Part shown: positions 25,395 through 38,900 of the stretch, piece by piece
Numbering within the stretch: position 1 is the first letter of the stretch
Layout of the letters: each line of letters begins with the position of its first letter
Assembly: GCF_010015445.1 (NCBI RefSeq)
Contig: NC_053118.1
Span: forward strand, 18,113,437 to 18,177,436
DNA: 64,000 nucleotides
Source: Perca fluviatilis
Taxonomy: Eukaryota; Chordata; Actinopteri; Perciformes; Percidae
Direction: 5' to 3'
The notes under the pieces: model-generated
What the model was told of the DNA's origin: nothing
Databases searched by the model: none
What the model saw: only the letters and a program-made list of their open reading frames with translations
Made by a program: the position numbers and the translations under genes

Positions 25395-25500
25395 CTAGGC
25401 TGACTCGTCCGCCCAAACATCTCCGCGTCGTTCCGCACAAAGCCATCACACACACACAGACGAGTTGCAGACATCGTGACGTCACTGACAAGGGCCGCAG
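25395..25500 (-). other. Probable non-coding first exon of the zinc finger-piggyBac gene
   Basis: On the minus strand GCCTAG is followed by donor GTAACC at 25394. A good acceptor (TTCTGTGTAG) near 24837 would join it to the exon with the ATG at 24773. The 5' limit is uncertain; a CRE lies at 25477-25484. Confidence 0.4.
25477..25484. promoter_or_regulatory. CRE-like palindrome TGACGTCA
   Basis: A perfect cAMP-response-element octamer about 85 bp upstream of the proposed 5' splice donor of the zinc finger-piggyBac gene, where the promoter is expected. Binding is inferred only. Confidence 0.5.
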
Positions 25501-27066
25501 AGAAGTCATGGGAGTTGTGGTTTTTCCCACAATTAGCCTCCCCTTAATCCATGACTGTTGCCCACTCTGGTAACGTTAAAATACTACATAGCAGTTTGTT
25601 GTTGGTTTTATAGTTTTGTGATATTCATTGAACTGTATACAGTTGAAGCAATGTACAATAGTGCTAAAAAAAATCTCTAGTTTAGACTTGGACTTGATTT
25701 CAAAAGGCTTAAAACAGCTCTGGGTAGAGTTGAGGTCATTGTATTTCTACGCATATATACAAAATATAGGTGTTGGTAAAAACTATTTTTATTTTGTATT
25801 ATTGTTAGTCTCAGCAGTCAAATTAAATCTTTATGTAGAACTGGAAAAACGGAGAACATAGTCTATTAAGGCAAATTGTAACATAAACACCACAGGGTTT
25901 TTACCACAATTCAGCAAAGGAACGCCCTGGCAACAGCAATGCAATTACTACTAGCAATTAAAGTCATTAAATCAAGTGTTGATCAAATTAAATAATATCC
26001 TTATAGAAGAATTCTGGGAAACTCTTCCCTAGGACACAACTTAATAATGCTCGATAAAAGCACACAGTGGTGTATCGGTGGTGCTATTGCAGCATGTTAT
26101 CATGTGATGTTGCAGGGATGCAGGAATCCACTGTAAAATCCCATTATTGCAGTCCCTGGAAACCTCCATAAATGAATGAAAAAAGTCAATTAGCACACAA
26201 GGCTGTGTCCATTAATACTGGACTCTTCATATCTTTTATTTACATTTACATATTTCATGAGATACTGTATCGCATAAATATAATTTGTACCCTTTTTGTT
26301 ATGTCCTCTAGTTTGCAATGCTTGTATTGAAAAGCGTTATTTGTGCTATGATGTTTTTTACACAGATATCCATAGGATTCATACCCCATCCTTTACATAT
26401 AGCATTGTAGAACCTACATTAGACTTAGAAACAGCTCAGTACGGCAAGCTGATCGACCATGTATAAGCTCATAATTATAGGATTTATAATTAATGAGATT
26501 GTGTGGAAGTCTCTTGATTAGCTCTCACTGTATTAATAACTCAGCCATTACTTACAGTACAGCTCCATTAAAAAGTCAAACTGCAGATTGTGCCGAAATG
26601 ATCAACCATATACAAGCTTATAGTAATTGTATGAGCTATAAAATGCACAGAAGTCTTGCATTCTCTGTTGCGGTCATTCATTAATATCTGGTATGACCAC
26701 ATTCAAATATCTCAGCCCTTGCTACCATATCTAAAACAGGTTTCAGCTCCTAATAACACAACATCTGTCTTAGTTTGGCAATTTGGTAAAGGTTGTTTTA
26801 AAAGTCAGAAAATATATTGTATATTGCTTTCAAGAATGCCTGTAAAACAATGAATTAATATAACATTTAAAAACATAATACTCATTCCCTATGAATATTT
26901 CAACCAAGCCCCAGCAAGATTAATGTTGGTAAAACATGCTGGAAAAATACAGTGGCCAACAGCATTCAGAATTCAGACTATTAGCTCAAAATTATTTCAA
27001 TCAAAACTCCGTTTTTTTCTCCAAAATATTTCCCTTTAGTTGTTTTAACAGTAATGGGGTCACGAG

Positions 27067-27455
27067 CAGGGTTGGGCATCGTTTGGATTTTAACGATTCT
27101 GATTCCAATTACGATTCTTCCTTTCGATTCCGATTCTTTGAGAGGTGGAGTTGAAACGGGTCACATGCTTATTTCACAAATAAGAGGAACGTTTTAATTT
27201 TGAGTCAATGGTGGTTTGCAGTTTTACAGGGCTTTTTCAATGTAAAATAAAGCCACATTAGAGCGCCGCTTACTGTGCTCCATGGCTGCAACACAACAAG
27301 CGCCTGGCCGCTACGGAAACCAAAACTTAAATTTGGAACCCATGATCATATTCGAAACCAAATCCTCCAAACGATTCCAATAAAGAGACGATTCCGATGG
27401 AATCGTAATTTTTTAAACAATCCCAATAGGAATCGGTTCTCGATGCCCAACCCTA
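27067..27455. mobile_element. hAT-type MITE, 389 bp
   Basis: It begins CAGGGTTGGGCATCG and ends CGATGCCCAACCCTA. It is flanked by GTCACGAG (27059-27066) and GTTACGAG (27456-27463), an 8-bp target duplication with one mismatch. The interior contains repeated GATTC/GATTCC words and no transposase. Confidence 0.85.
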
Positions 27456-27917
27456 GTTACGAGTCCACAGAATAGTGTGGTCTCTGTGAATACGCTGCTT
27501 TGTGTAAAATACATTTTTCTTCCCCTGCACATGAAGACAAACCCCAAAAACATTTGGAATGCATTTCATTTTATTTGGTTTTACAAGTAGAGGGTGGTAG
27601 CTTTACTTCAGTTTTACATTTTCAATTCAGTTTCTTTCCCTTTGGTTCATTACAATGGTTTTGCAGCACCGAATATACATTAAAAACCTGTAGTATAATC
27701 TCCTAGCATCAGGCATGAACTGTTGAGGCCTAGATTGTAGATACTCGTTATTATTCTCCTCTTATACTAATAAGAAAGTCATCAACAACACATGTTAACC
27801 CTTTGTTTCTTAACCCTAACCTTGCATCTTTAACAGTAGGAAATGTATAAAAGAAAATAAAAAAAAAGTAAGGCTAAGGTCAACAAAGGCACCAGTATGA
27901 GATAATTCTGTAAGCCT

Positions 27918-29554
27918 TCAACCCTCAGAATCATCCTGTGGTATCGGCAGCTCCCCAGTAGCATGTTTTATGTAATGCAAATGCAGCTTTGCTACTTCAT
28001 CAAAGCCCATATCACATTCAATACACTCCCATTCCCAATACTTATGCTCTCTGTACAGGTTTGTTTCCTTTGACTCCCTCTCATCTAGCTTCTGTCCTCG
28101 TCTGCTTTCGGATTTCAACTCAGCCAGGGGATAAGATCCAGTCCAGCCGGGTGATTTGGAAAGCTTGAAATGATCCAAAGGCTCTCCGCAATCAGACTCT
28201 TCAGAGTTTGCGCGATCCCCAGACCCAGCATCATTCCATGGCTCGAGGGTATAATTTTTCCCCACGCATTTTTCCTTTCCTGGCAGCTCTTGCATGTTTG
28301 TATCCATGTTTGTCTCCTCTTTAACACTAGCGAGAAGAAGTCTCTTTTTTTGAATCACTCGCTTCTTTGCAATAATCGCAGAATTCTTGATCCCCAGAGG
28401 AATCCCACGGGACCCAGCATATTTTCTAAAATGCCTACTGCGGTGTGCAAACAGATTTCCAGGATGGGAAAAGCTCTTCCCGCACAATGTGCACTGGTAA
28501 GGTCTTGCTCCAGTGTGGGTGTTGTGGTGGTTCCTGAGGTGTCTAGACAAGTAAAAGCTCTTGTGGCAAATATTGCATGTATGTGTTCTTGTGAGATTGT
28601 GAGTGTGCAGGTGTTTATCTAGTGACGCTTCATCTTTATAGCCTTTGGCACAACTTAAACACCAAAATGGTTTCTGTTTATGGAGATCGACGTGAGACAG
28701 CCATGACTTTATAGAACTAAAGTTTTTGTTACACTGATCACATCTGGGAGGTTTTGATTGAAGTGACCTGTGAACTCTCAGGTGACCGAGCAGCCGCGCT
28801 CGCCTGATAAATGACATCCCACAGTCTGGACACTGATATTCACGCAAATTCTGACTTGTCGTTTTAGATGATTGTTGGTTTTCATGCAGCTGTTGGTGTT
28901 TTGTGAATGAAACCAGGTATGTATAAAGCTTCCCACAGTCCAAGCAAGCATAACCCTTCCTAGGTTTCTTTTTCCTTGAAGCTGGGGCAACTTCAACACC
29001 TTGTGTTAAGCCTGAGGTTTGGGTTTGCAATGAAGTGCCCATGTCGCACCCGTCTGCATCACCATCCGTGTCTTCACCTCCGTTTTCTCCATCGTCCGTT
29101 CTCTCAGAATCCAGTTTTGCTGCGGGATTCAGGTCGTCTCCCGTCTGAGCTTCTTCCCCCTCCTCTTCCAGGGCATGCTGGTGCAGGTGAGTCTTGTAGA
29201 CGTCCCAGTGTGTAAACTTTAGTCCACAATCCTTACATGAAATGCTGCACGGTTTGACTAGAAAAGAAGAAGAAGAAAAAAAAAAAGGACCAATTTAAAT
29301 TCTTTTACAATTTTCAGTCATTTCATGTACTATATTTTGAACTTTAAGGTATTATGAGTATCCATAAATAAAGTATGTAAAATAAACTACCAGATAGCTT
29401 CTGATTTGATTAAATGAACAAATTGTTCTATGATGTTCCAGCTAAATTTGGCAGACTGGTAACAGGTAAAGGCCTGGTCTTTACTGGTGAGGTTACCAAT
29501 GTTTAACTGCAGCAGGTAAAACTTACAAGACTGAGTTGTGGATCTTCTCTTCAT
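27918..29554 (-). CDS. Eight-finger C2H2 protein
   Basis: The last exon 29257-27918 (acceptor TTTTCTAG) encodes a finger (CKDCGLKF), an acidic linker, then CLDCGKLY, CPDCGMSF, CDQCNKNF, CLSCAKGY, CNICHKSF and CTLCGKSF. A basic region follows (KKRVIQKKR), then an acidic stretch and a final finger (CIECDMGF) ending LHLHYIKHATGE. It opens with two bases of a codon, so a phase-1 exon must precede it. The nearest candidate is 29554-29527 (ATG, nine codons, perfect donor GTAAGT), which would give 455 residues. The alternative is that it shares the first coding exon at 42414-42300 with the 28-finger gene as an alternative last exon. A minus-strand AATAAA lies at 27575-27570. The main exon is secure; the first exon is tentative. 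Confidence 0.75.
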
Positions 29555-29559
29555 TCACA

Positions 29560-31269
29560 GATGGGGGATTACAAGTCAAGTGTTAAGTCAGGTGTAAACT
29601 CTTTATAAAATATTTAAATATCAGCATTGCCCATTAGAAAAAGATATTTGTAGCTTTGTTGATTATGTCTGGAAAGCAAGTAGATTATCTGTGACCCATA
29701 TATGGAGCCTGTGCATGCCATTCAAATAATGATGGCGCCACAACTGCTTGGACTTATTTCTAGGTGGCACATTGCTTACAAATCTTTTAATTAAAGCGAT
29801 AACAAAATGGACATTTTAAATATTAAAGCAGGAAACCGATGTAATGATTTATTCAGAAAACAAACTAGTTTTCTTTACAATTCATTTTGCAATTGCATTT
29901 TAAAATTCAATATGAATTAATTTAAGAGAGATTAAGTAAACAAATGTAATGTTTTGTTTTTTTACTTTGGGAGGTTTATAATGAATCAGTCAACTTTAAT
30001 TTAGTTATACTACAAAAGTCTGTAACTATTAAGGTGACACACTCCAGGCTCCATATCCATAATGTGCTGTGTATGTCTAATGATCTAAAAATGACTTTCT
30101 CAATAGTTATATTTTTTTATGTAATGCTGCTGAAGTTAACATGCCCTGATAATAACCCAATACACGGCCAGTAATAATTACTCAGAAGATGAGTCAAACC
30201 ACAAACATGCAGATTCACTGAACTGAAGTTGAATAAAATCACAGAACCCAGTAATTCACGCAAAAAATTATCAATTTATTTTTGACTCTTTTGAGCACAT
30301 CCTCTTTTTTGTTTCAGAAACAGCAAGTTAAACAAGTAGTCAAAGGGTATATTGGTCATCTAGAGCAAAAAAAGATTTTTTCTTAATTGAAAGTAACATC
30401 TCTTGTACAATACCAATACTTTTTTCCACTAAAAAAGTGGTACAGTAAACTAACTACACTACAAGAACAAAAGCGTTTTTTTCAGTTTAGTAATTAAAAG
30501 TCTTTCCACAACATAGAAATATAACACTCAAAAGGAAAGAACATGGGAGCTTTCAAAACGTTATGTACGTAGCATTACATTATTTGATTGTTAAATTTGT
30601 TTTATGGTAGTAAATGGCTGCAATGGTTAACATCAGGTGTTTTTTACCAATTCACATAAACAGTGCACATTGTTGAATTTCATATATATTAGAATTTCAT
30701 ATATATTATCTTCTCTCTGCTAAACCTCAGGTATTCAAAATGACAAAAGCAAAAACGGTATACATTAGCAGGATTATTTCAATGTCTTCATTAACTCATA
30801 TATAAGTAGTGTCAATTGCACTTTTCAATTTTCATGTGTATGCATAAACCTGCATGCAGGTTTCTAAATCTTTTTTGATATGTCTAGATATGAACTACCA
30901 AACTTCAGCCAGTAAGAGCCACAGAGATTAACAAGTTTCAACGACAGGTCAGTTTTTTTTTTTTTCTCAAAAATTCAAAACTGGATCAAAACTATATATT
31001 TGACATCTTAACATAAGTTTATAAAAAGGGGTTGTTCCTAAACATGTGTACATATACTAATCCAGTGTAAAGGAAAGCCTGAGATTAGGAAAACAGTGTT
31101 TTAAATATAAAGAATCTCAAATAATATAGAGACAACTAGGGAAAGCATGTTTCTACTTAGCCTAAACACATTTCTAAGGAATTATGTAGCTTTAAGTTGT
31201 TCGGCAACTTCCAAAAGAAACAAAAATCAACAATCTACAGTGTCTTCACTTCAGTCCTTTTCAGCTTGT
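29560..31269. other. AT-rich DNA, 3' UTR of the 28-finger gene plus intergenic
   Basis: No coding sequence is recognised. A minus-strand AATAAA at 30280-30275, about 1 kb past the stop, is a plausible poly-A signal, so much of 30.3-31.27 kb is probably 3' UTR. Confidence 0.4.
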
Positions 31270-34200
31270 CTAATACACTCTACTGGCATGTTCAATATAG
31301 TGCTGGTGCAAATCGGTTTCTTGACAAAAAGTAGTTCCACATTCAAGGCAAGTAAGGCCATTAGTATCTCCTGATGAGACCGCAGCGGGGGCATCACTGT
31401 GCCTTTTGTAATCACCGATACATTCCTGGTGATGATCAATAAGGTCCTGTATTTCACTAAAGGTCCTGGGGCAAATAGAGCAATGATACGAGTCATTGTT
31501 GCAGTGCTGAGTTTCGTGTTTTTGTAATGCAGTTGGTGAAAGAAAGGCTTTGCCACAATGTTGGCACTTATGGCTACTTTGTGACTGGCTGTCTGGGTTA
31601 AGTGTACAGGATGGAAAGGACGTCCCTCTCATGTCAGCAGAGAGGATATTAGGTTTGAGAGGCTTTGAGGGCATAGCAGCGCTGAGCCTATAGCGAACTT
31701 CGTTGGGGAGACGACAGCGGACTTCATCGTGCCAGGTGAGGTGTTGTTGCAGCTGATTCTCAGTCCAAAAGCCGTGGCAGCACAGAGCGCAGCAGTAAGG
31801 CCGGCTCTTCGCCTTGGTCTTATGGGTTCCCAATTGTTCCTCCGTTTGGAAAGCTTTCCCACACTTATCACACTTGAAGAGGCATTTGGCTGTATGCTCT
31901 GACAGACGGCTAAGAGGGGGGGAAACCTCAGCCGCGGTTGCAGGAGTTTGGATCTCCTGTTTAGACTCGTGCTTGATCTCCACACACACTTTCTTATGGT
32001 CAAGGAGGGCGCGCGTAGAACTGCACTGCTTCCCACACTCAAGGCACAAGACAAATTTCACAAGTGGAGGGTCTGATCGGATTTTCTTCTTTCCTCTGCC
32101 AACAGGGCTATTTTTCACCGTCACTGTAGTGTTGTCTTCGGTCTGGTTGACTGCACTGCTTGAGGCAATGGACTCCATTTTTAACCTCAAAAGAATCTTA
32201 TTTTTACGTTTTGTCCTCTTCGAGTGGGCTTGCCATTTGTGGGCTCGCAGACCTCGTGCTTTAGCAAAGGTCATAGAACAAAGGGGACACTGGTGAGCCT
32301 TTGGCTTCAGTGTGGTTGACATGGACTCACTCCCATTCAAGTTGACATCAACTTGTTCTGGGACTTGGTCAACCAAGGCGAGCCCATCTCCTTGATGTTC
32401 TGCAGCTTCAACAGTGTTGTTACTGTGCTCACCGTCATAGTGGGCAGCTAGAAGTGAACCTTGCTCAAACGTTTTGTTACATTCTGGACATGAAAACTCG
32501 GAATTTTCCAGTGTCCTGTTGCTTTCGACACTTTTGAGTGAATCAGGCTCTGGCTCAGTTTTGGTTCGACACTGAGGATTAAACATCTGGTGGCGCTGGA
32601 GAACACAATGGTTAAAAAACTGTTTGCCACATTTGTGGCACTGAAAAGGTCCGCCCTCTGTCTTGTGGCTCGCAGATTTCAAATCATCATCTTTTAGCAA
32701 GCACCGTGAAAATTTCTTTTCTTTGTGCCATCTTTTGTGGGAGCCGAGAGCCGAGTTGGACATAAATCGCCTCCCGCATTCTAAGCAGTGAAATTGTCCT
32801 TTGCTTGGATCTTCCGGTTTAGTTTTTTTAAGCATTACAGACATGGCCAGTTTTGCTTTTGGTACAGATTTGTAACCGTCAGCATGAATTCTTTTATGGA
32901 AATTCAAAGCCCCAACTACTGAAAAGCTTCGGTCACACTTTTTGCATTTGTATTTCAAATTGGTTGTACTTGGGTTTTCTAAGTTGCCTTCATCTGTTTG
33001 AATTTCCATCTTTAGTTCCCCACTGTCCATTTCATTCTTTACTCCAGTATGTACCGTGATTTGCTCAGAGCTTTCCCGTGTGACCTCCAAACTATCCTTG
33101 TGCAGTGTTAGAATATCATAGTTTTCTGACGGTTCCGTTTTAAAATCAACTACTTGATTTTCTCTTTTAATGCAAAGTTTTTGATGAGCCCTCAAAGAGG
33201 CCTTGTTGTTGAAATGTGCAAGGCATGTTGCACACTGCCGATCCTCCAGCGTGACAGGAGATCTTGGCGATGATGGCGAGTGCCCAGTCTCGTACCCGTG
33301 GCTTTTCATGTGAAACTGAAGTGCTTTGGCCCGGGAAAACAGCTTCCCGCAGTCAGGACAGCTGTAGGTGTTCTTTTTCAACTGTTCTACCTGATGCTGA
33401 AAAGACTTAATGGGCGGTGGGAGTAACTGGTCATTATGCACAACCTGGTGTCTCAGAAGGCTGGAGAAAAGACGGAACGACCTGTTGCAGAGTTCACATT
33501 TGTGATTTCCATTTTCATGTTTTCGCATGTGCAATGCCATAATGCGCTTGTGACGGAACTTTCTACCGCACACTGGACATGCAACCTTGGAGCGTGGATG
33601 TCCATTAACGGAGTGCAAAGATCCTGTAACACCTTTTCTTAGCCTCAAATCTGTACACAGAGTCTGACTTTGCTTGTGGTGGGAGTAAGCTCCTAGAGAC
33701 CAAAAACCCTTCCCGCATTGTTCACAATGATAAATCTTTGGGCCGAGAAGGGTTTTGTTTGGATTGTATTCTTTCTTAGTGACTGAAATGTTCTCCTTCT
33801 TTTGTGCGGAGCAGTTTTTCATATGATTAAACAGGCTTGCTGCATGCAAATAAGACATCATGCAATCTGGACATTGATATTGTTTTCTTTTGGGATGATG
33901 CAGCTGATGAGAGACTAAAGCAGACAAACGGGAGAAGCATTTACCACACTCATTGCATGCCAGATTTTTCTTCTCTAATCCCTCTGCCTCATCATCAGCA
34001 CTTGTGTTTTGCTTCTTGTGTTGATGAATGTGACTGCAGTGTGCTGCATAGCTACTTGCTTCATGGCCACATGTGTCACATGTAAGAAGTGCCACTGACT
34101 GACCTTGACTCTGCTGTCTTCTCTTACGAACGCCATGCCACATTCTGTGAACGCGCAGTGATGAAGCACTAGAAAACCAACGGTAACACTCTGGACAATC

Positions 34201-35865
34201 AAATCTTTCCTCTGTCGTTTTATTCTCCACTTCTCTCGCTACCAGTGCACACTGCTCGTCAGTTTGCTCAAAGTCAATTTCTACAATTTTCAAATCCATC
34301 TCTGGTTTTGAAACCGGGCTACTGGGTGAAACTCCGGCATCGCCGTCATCTCTTACTTCCTGATCCGATTCACACAGCAGTTCAAGATCAGGATTCTGGT
34401 CTTGGACGGGCTCGTCCTCAGATTCACTTGCACTGATCACCTGTACATTAAAGTCCCCAGGTTCATAACTGTCCCCGTCTTCATCAGTCTCATTTACATG
34501 CAAGTCTTCTTCAGCCACACTGGAAGGAAGCACATTCTCTGAGACCGCTGCTTCCTGCTCAGTCTCTTTTCTTTCGCTTTCCAAAGTTTCCTGTTGAGGT
34601 AGCAGAGAGGTACGCATCTGAGTCTCCTTCTCTGTTTCTCTAAAAACATCCGTGTGATGAAGCTGATGGGAGTGAAGTGCTGAAGCCCTGGAAAACTTTA
34701 GCCCACAATCTTTACATTCAAATGCCTTCTTCTGTAGCTGACACACTTGATGAAGAAAGGACTTTGCTGGGGTCTCATCACTGTGCGCCGTGCGCTGATG
34801 CCTGTAGTAAAAGGTTAGAGTCATAAATACTTTTCCACATTCCTCACATGGGAACCTTTTTGCAGAATCATTTGAATGATTAGCATGCCATCGCTGATGG
34901 TTGAAGAGGGCAATATGGCTATTGAAAGCCTTTTTACACTCACTACAGTAAAACTCACTGCAGCTTTTCTTTGGTTTTTCTTTCATTTCTTCTGGAGAGC
35001 ATTGACTGTTGCGGCTAAATCGTTGATGTGTTTTAAGGCGCATCAGAGCAGTAAAAGCTTTACCACATGAACACTTAAAAGATTTTTCAGGAGTATCATC
35101 TGTCTGGTTTTTACTGGGCTTGGCTTCAACTGTTGGCTCCTCCGTGTGAAATGCATTTCCTGAACTCCTGTTTTGTGACTTTACTAAATTTTCCTCATGA
35201 CAACGACGGTGTGCATCGAGAGCTGAAGCGCGGGAATAATTGCGGCCACAAGACTCGCACTGAAACGACTTCTTTTTCAAATGTTCAAGGTCATGAAAAA
35301 GAGACTTTGAGGCTTGTCTGTGTGAGCGCTGATGGTTGAGAAAGTGTCCAATCACACAGTAACATTTCCCACAGTCTGGACATTCATAGGTGTGTTGCTT
35401 TGTTATCCCAGAAGGTATTTGAATACTAGACTCCTTTTGGGAGGTTTGACCATGGCTCTTCTCCATATGCGAGTGGAACTCACTTGGTTCAACAAATGAT
35501 AGTGAACATAAATTACAGAAATTAGCTGTTGCATTGTCCTTTTCTGCATCATTTAAACCATCTAACTGGTTGTCTAAATACACGCTTTCTTGCGGATGCT
35601 GATGCCGATGCTCCAAGTATGCTGCCTCCTCTCTGAAGACTTCTCCACAATCCCGACAGCAGAAAACCCCAACCCCTAAAAATAGAAAGAGGAAAATAGG
35701 AGGTCAAAGCCACTCCTGTTTCCAGAGAAAGAAAGACAGGAAAAAAAAAGAAAAGAAAAATCACAAAAACAGGTGCAAATCATATCTTTATTTTAAAAGG
35801 TGGGTAGAGTTTACAGTAAAATTACAAAGAGATTTTTCAAATGAAATGATAAAAATTTGGTGGTG

Positions 35866-35903
<38 letters not shown>

Positions 35904-38900
35904 AGAAGGGGTAATACATACAGTGCTTAAGCTAAATGACCTCTGTGAAGTTCAATCATTCAGTTATTTGATAAGTTTTCTGCAGAAAGCGTTGCATTTA
36001 CCAAAGCACCATATTGCAATATATTCACAATCAAATCTAATAGCACACACCAGCCCTATTTATAAAGGGTACAGAATTACGTATCGGATATATGCAAATT
36101 TACGCCATTTTAACCATTGACTCAAAGAATTAAAAGCTGGTCAACGCTATGGCTGCGTGATTTGGAGAAAAAGTCATATTGCGATTAAGATATAAATGGT
36201 ATCATGAGTTTACTTGATTATCGAGGAAAATTCACAAAATAGGCTACTAAAATTTTGAAATGTGTATTTTTTTTAAACTTGAACATACAAATTAAACGAG
36301 CATATAAATAAATACATATACAAACATAAATAACTTAGTATTTTACAAAATTAAATCTTTTTATTACATTTTGTATTTCCTTATAAACGATGACATTCAA
36401 AATGGGTGAAATATAATAACTACTTCAGGGTCCGTAATACTCGCCAGTCGCCAAATGCGGGTACATTTCCAGTTTGGTGAGCAAATCTCAGAGGGCTATC
36501 TGCCACATGGCGAGTAAATGTTTGTATCAAAATAGTTCTGTTTTTCAGAGTCTTTTGGTGAAGCTGCGGCTACTTTCTTTTGTTGCTGTCTGCACGTTGG
36601 AGCTTTGCAGGGGCGGGCCGACACACAAAAACACTGGCGCACACACCAGACGCCAGCCACTACCTTCTGTTAACCGATAGCTAGCGTTTGCCTCAGGCTA
36701 ATTAATTAGCTAGTATGTGGCGATTTTTGGCAGCCAGCCTTCCAAAAGAATGCACAATTAAATTAAATGTTGACCGACAAGCAGGAAACAGGGTCTCAGT
36801 TCACCCATCTGGGAGGCTCTGAAACACTTTGCGCACTCCATGTCTGCAACAGTTGTAGGCTTGTACCGGTGTTGATGTTTTGGGCATTGTGGTGGACACA
36901 TGCAGCCACTTTGCCGAAACCGCTTTTGGGAACGACACAAGTCCACAGTGGCCCGTGGCGTGTATGTCCGAGCCCATCTCCACCGCCTCCACCTGCAGGT
37001 TGTCAGCTGTGTGTCCTCATATATAGTCTGTGTGTAGGACGGTCGATTTAAACCACCGGTCCTCATCGATATAGTTTCATGTGTCACGTAGCTCTCCACA
37101 AGTGGAAAAAAAAGAGGAGCTTCAACACAACTTGCTGGTTCAAAGTTAGGATTAGAAAGTTTCTTTGTGTTGGAATTATAAACTCCGGTGGATTTATGAG
37201 GACTCTGGTTAACTGCTCCTCGATTGGTTTAAAGAAATGCCAATAAACCAATGCACGTTTTTCTCCCATCCCGGAATGCTGTGTGGACAGACCCTCCTCT
37301 GCTCTGCAGCGTGCGGATGGTCTGGCAAAGCAAGACCAACACTAAAGTTACACTTGGCAGCAGGTTAACGTTGATGTTAGCCTACCGTTAGCTAGTAGCT
37401 GGATTAAACACGGTTAAATTCTGATAGCTAAACGGGGTAAAAGTGTGTAGAAGTTATTATTGTTAAAAGTTATTACATTTTTAATAAAATCATTTAAATT
37501 CCCCCCTTTTTTGTGCTGATCCGAAAATTGATCCGATCTGTGACTCAAAACCGTGATCCAAACTGCGAGTTTTGTGACCCGTTGCACTCCTAGTTGTCAG
37601 CATGCTCTGAAACCCTCTACACTTCTGACACTCAAGTGACCATACACGACACACACGCTACTGCTTAAACAGACTCATCACATCTTTTGCGGACAAGTGG
37701 CACGCTCCATGGGGTAGCATAATTCAGAGGGCAGATTCAACACAGAACCATAAATCACGCATTAGTGAGAGCGAGAACGGCAGGCGAGTGAGTGACGTCA
37801 GTGCCCGATTGGTGAAGCAAGGAGAGCAACCTTGAGCGGTGTCGGAGTTAGCGTAGCAGCTGTGTGAGGGAAAGCGAGAGGAAAGGAGATAGCAAAGACG
37901 ATGTAAAGTGAGTTTACAGTAAACAACAACCTTCTTAAAACACGGTGGCTTCATCTGTTGTTACTACTGTCGGTAAAGTGAAGGGTATAACAACGTCAAG
38001 ATTAAGGGTGTCACCGAAATTAAGTCACAATTTAGGTCACAACACGAATTTCGAGAAAAAAAAAAATGGAATCGTCGATGCTGCCACACCCCCATGTCAT
38101 GTCGGTCGGCTTATCAAGCGGAAAAAACACACGTGTTGAAGTGCAACTGCAAGTCAACCTCCTCTAACTTAGCTACAGCCAGTCAAAAGTTAGCATGGCA
38201 ACTGCAGATGCAGGAGACGCATCGACAGAACTTGAACCCCCTCCTTTTTCACTGAAGTCGCCAGTGTGGAAGTATTTTGGATTTCCAGTGAGTTATGTTG
38301 ACAATGTTCGCGTTTGACAAAAAAGTCAGTTTGCAAGCTCTGCTATGTGCATGTACCATATTCTGTGTGTTTACCATTGCACATTAGCCTAGCAGCTAGT
38401 GGGGTTGCCTTCGGTTTACAGCTTAATCCACACGAAAAAAACACACGTGCACATTTTGTAGCCTAAACAGAGCAGCTTATATTGGTTATATTAGAGAGAG
38501 CAACATGTCAGCGGACTGCTGAGTCACCCTCTCTGCCATCTGTCTTCTCAGCTGCTAAGACCGCTGTGCTGGCTCAATGGTGCTTTAAGCCCCCAACCAA
38601 GCCTTCAAGGCAGCGCTGCGACCGTCGTCTTCAATGCACCTAACCATAACCATTGCCTAAACCTAGCGATCGAGTGGGTACACATCTGTTATAAAGGTCC
38701 GGAATTATCCTTAAAATGATTAAAGGCAAGACGGAGGCTCACTGGCATACTTTAAAATATATTTCAGCATTTTGTTAATCGATAAAAATATAAGCAGGAG
38801 AATGTTATCATTGCAAAGTGCTCAGGCTAATGTCTTGTGTTTATTCCACAAGACTTACGGATAAACTGTTTGATTTATAATTATTAGATTATTTTCAAAT

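Larger units (their letters stand above)
24846..27058. other. Promoter and AT-rich intergenic DNA
   Basis: Apart from the proposed non-coding exon and CRE, no gene, RNA gene or clear mobile element was recognised. Translations here are short and without motifs. Confidence 0.4.

Noticed and set aside
36758..37099. 113-codon minus ORF as a host exon of the 28-finger gene
   Set aside because: It has Cys-containing words (CAKCFRAS) but lies inside repeat DNA. Inserting it is unnecessary, because 42300 joins 35675 in frame.
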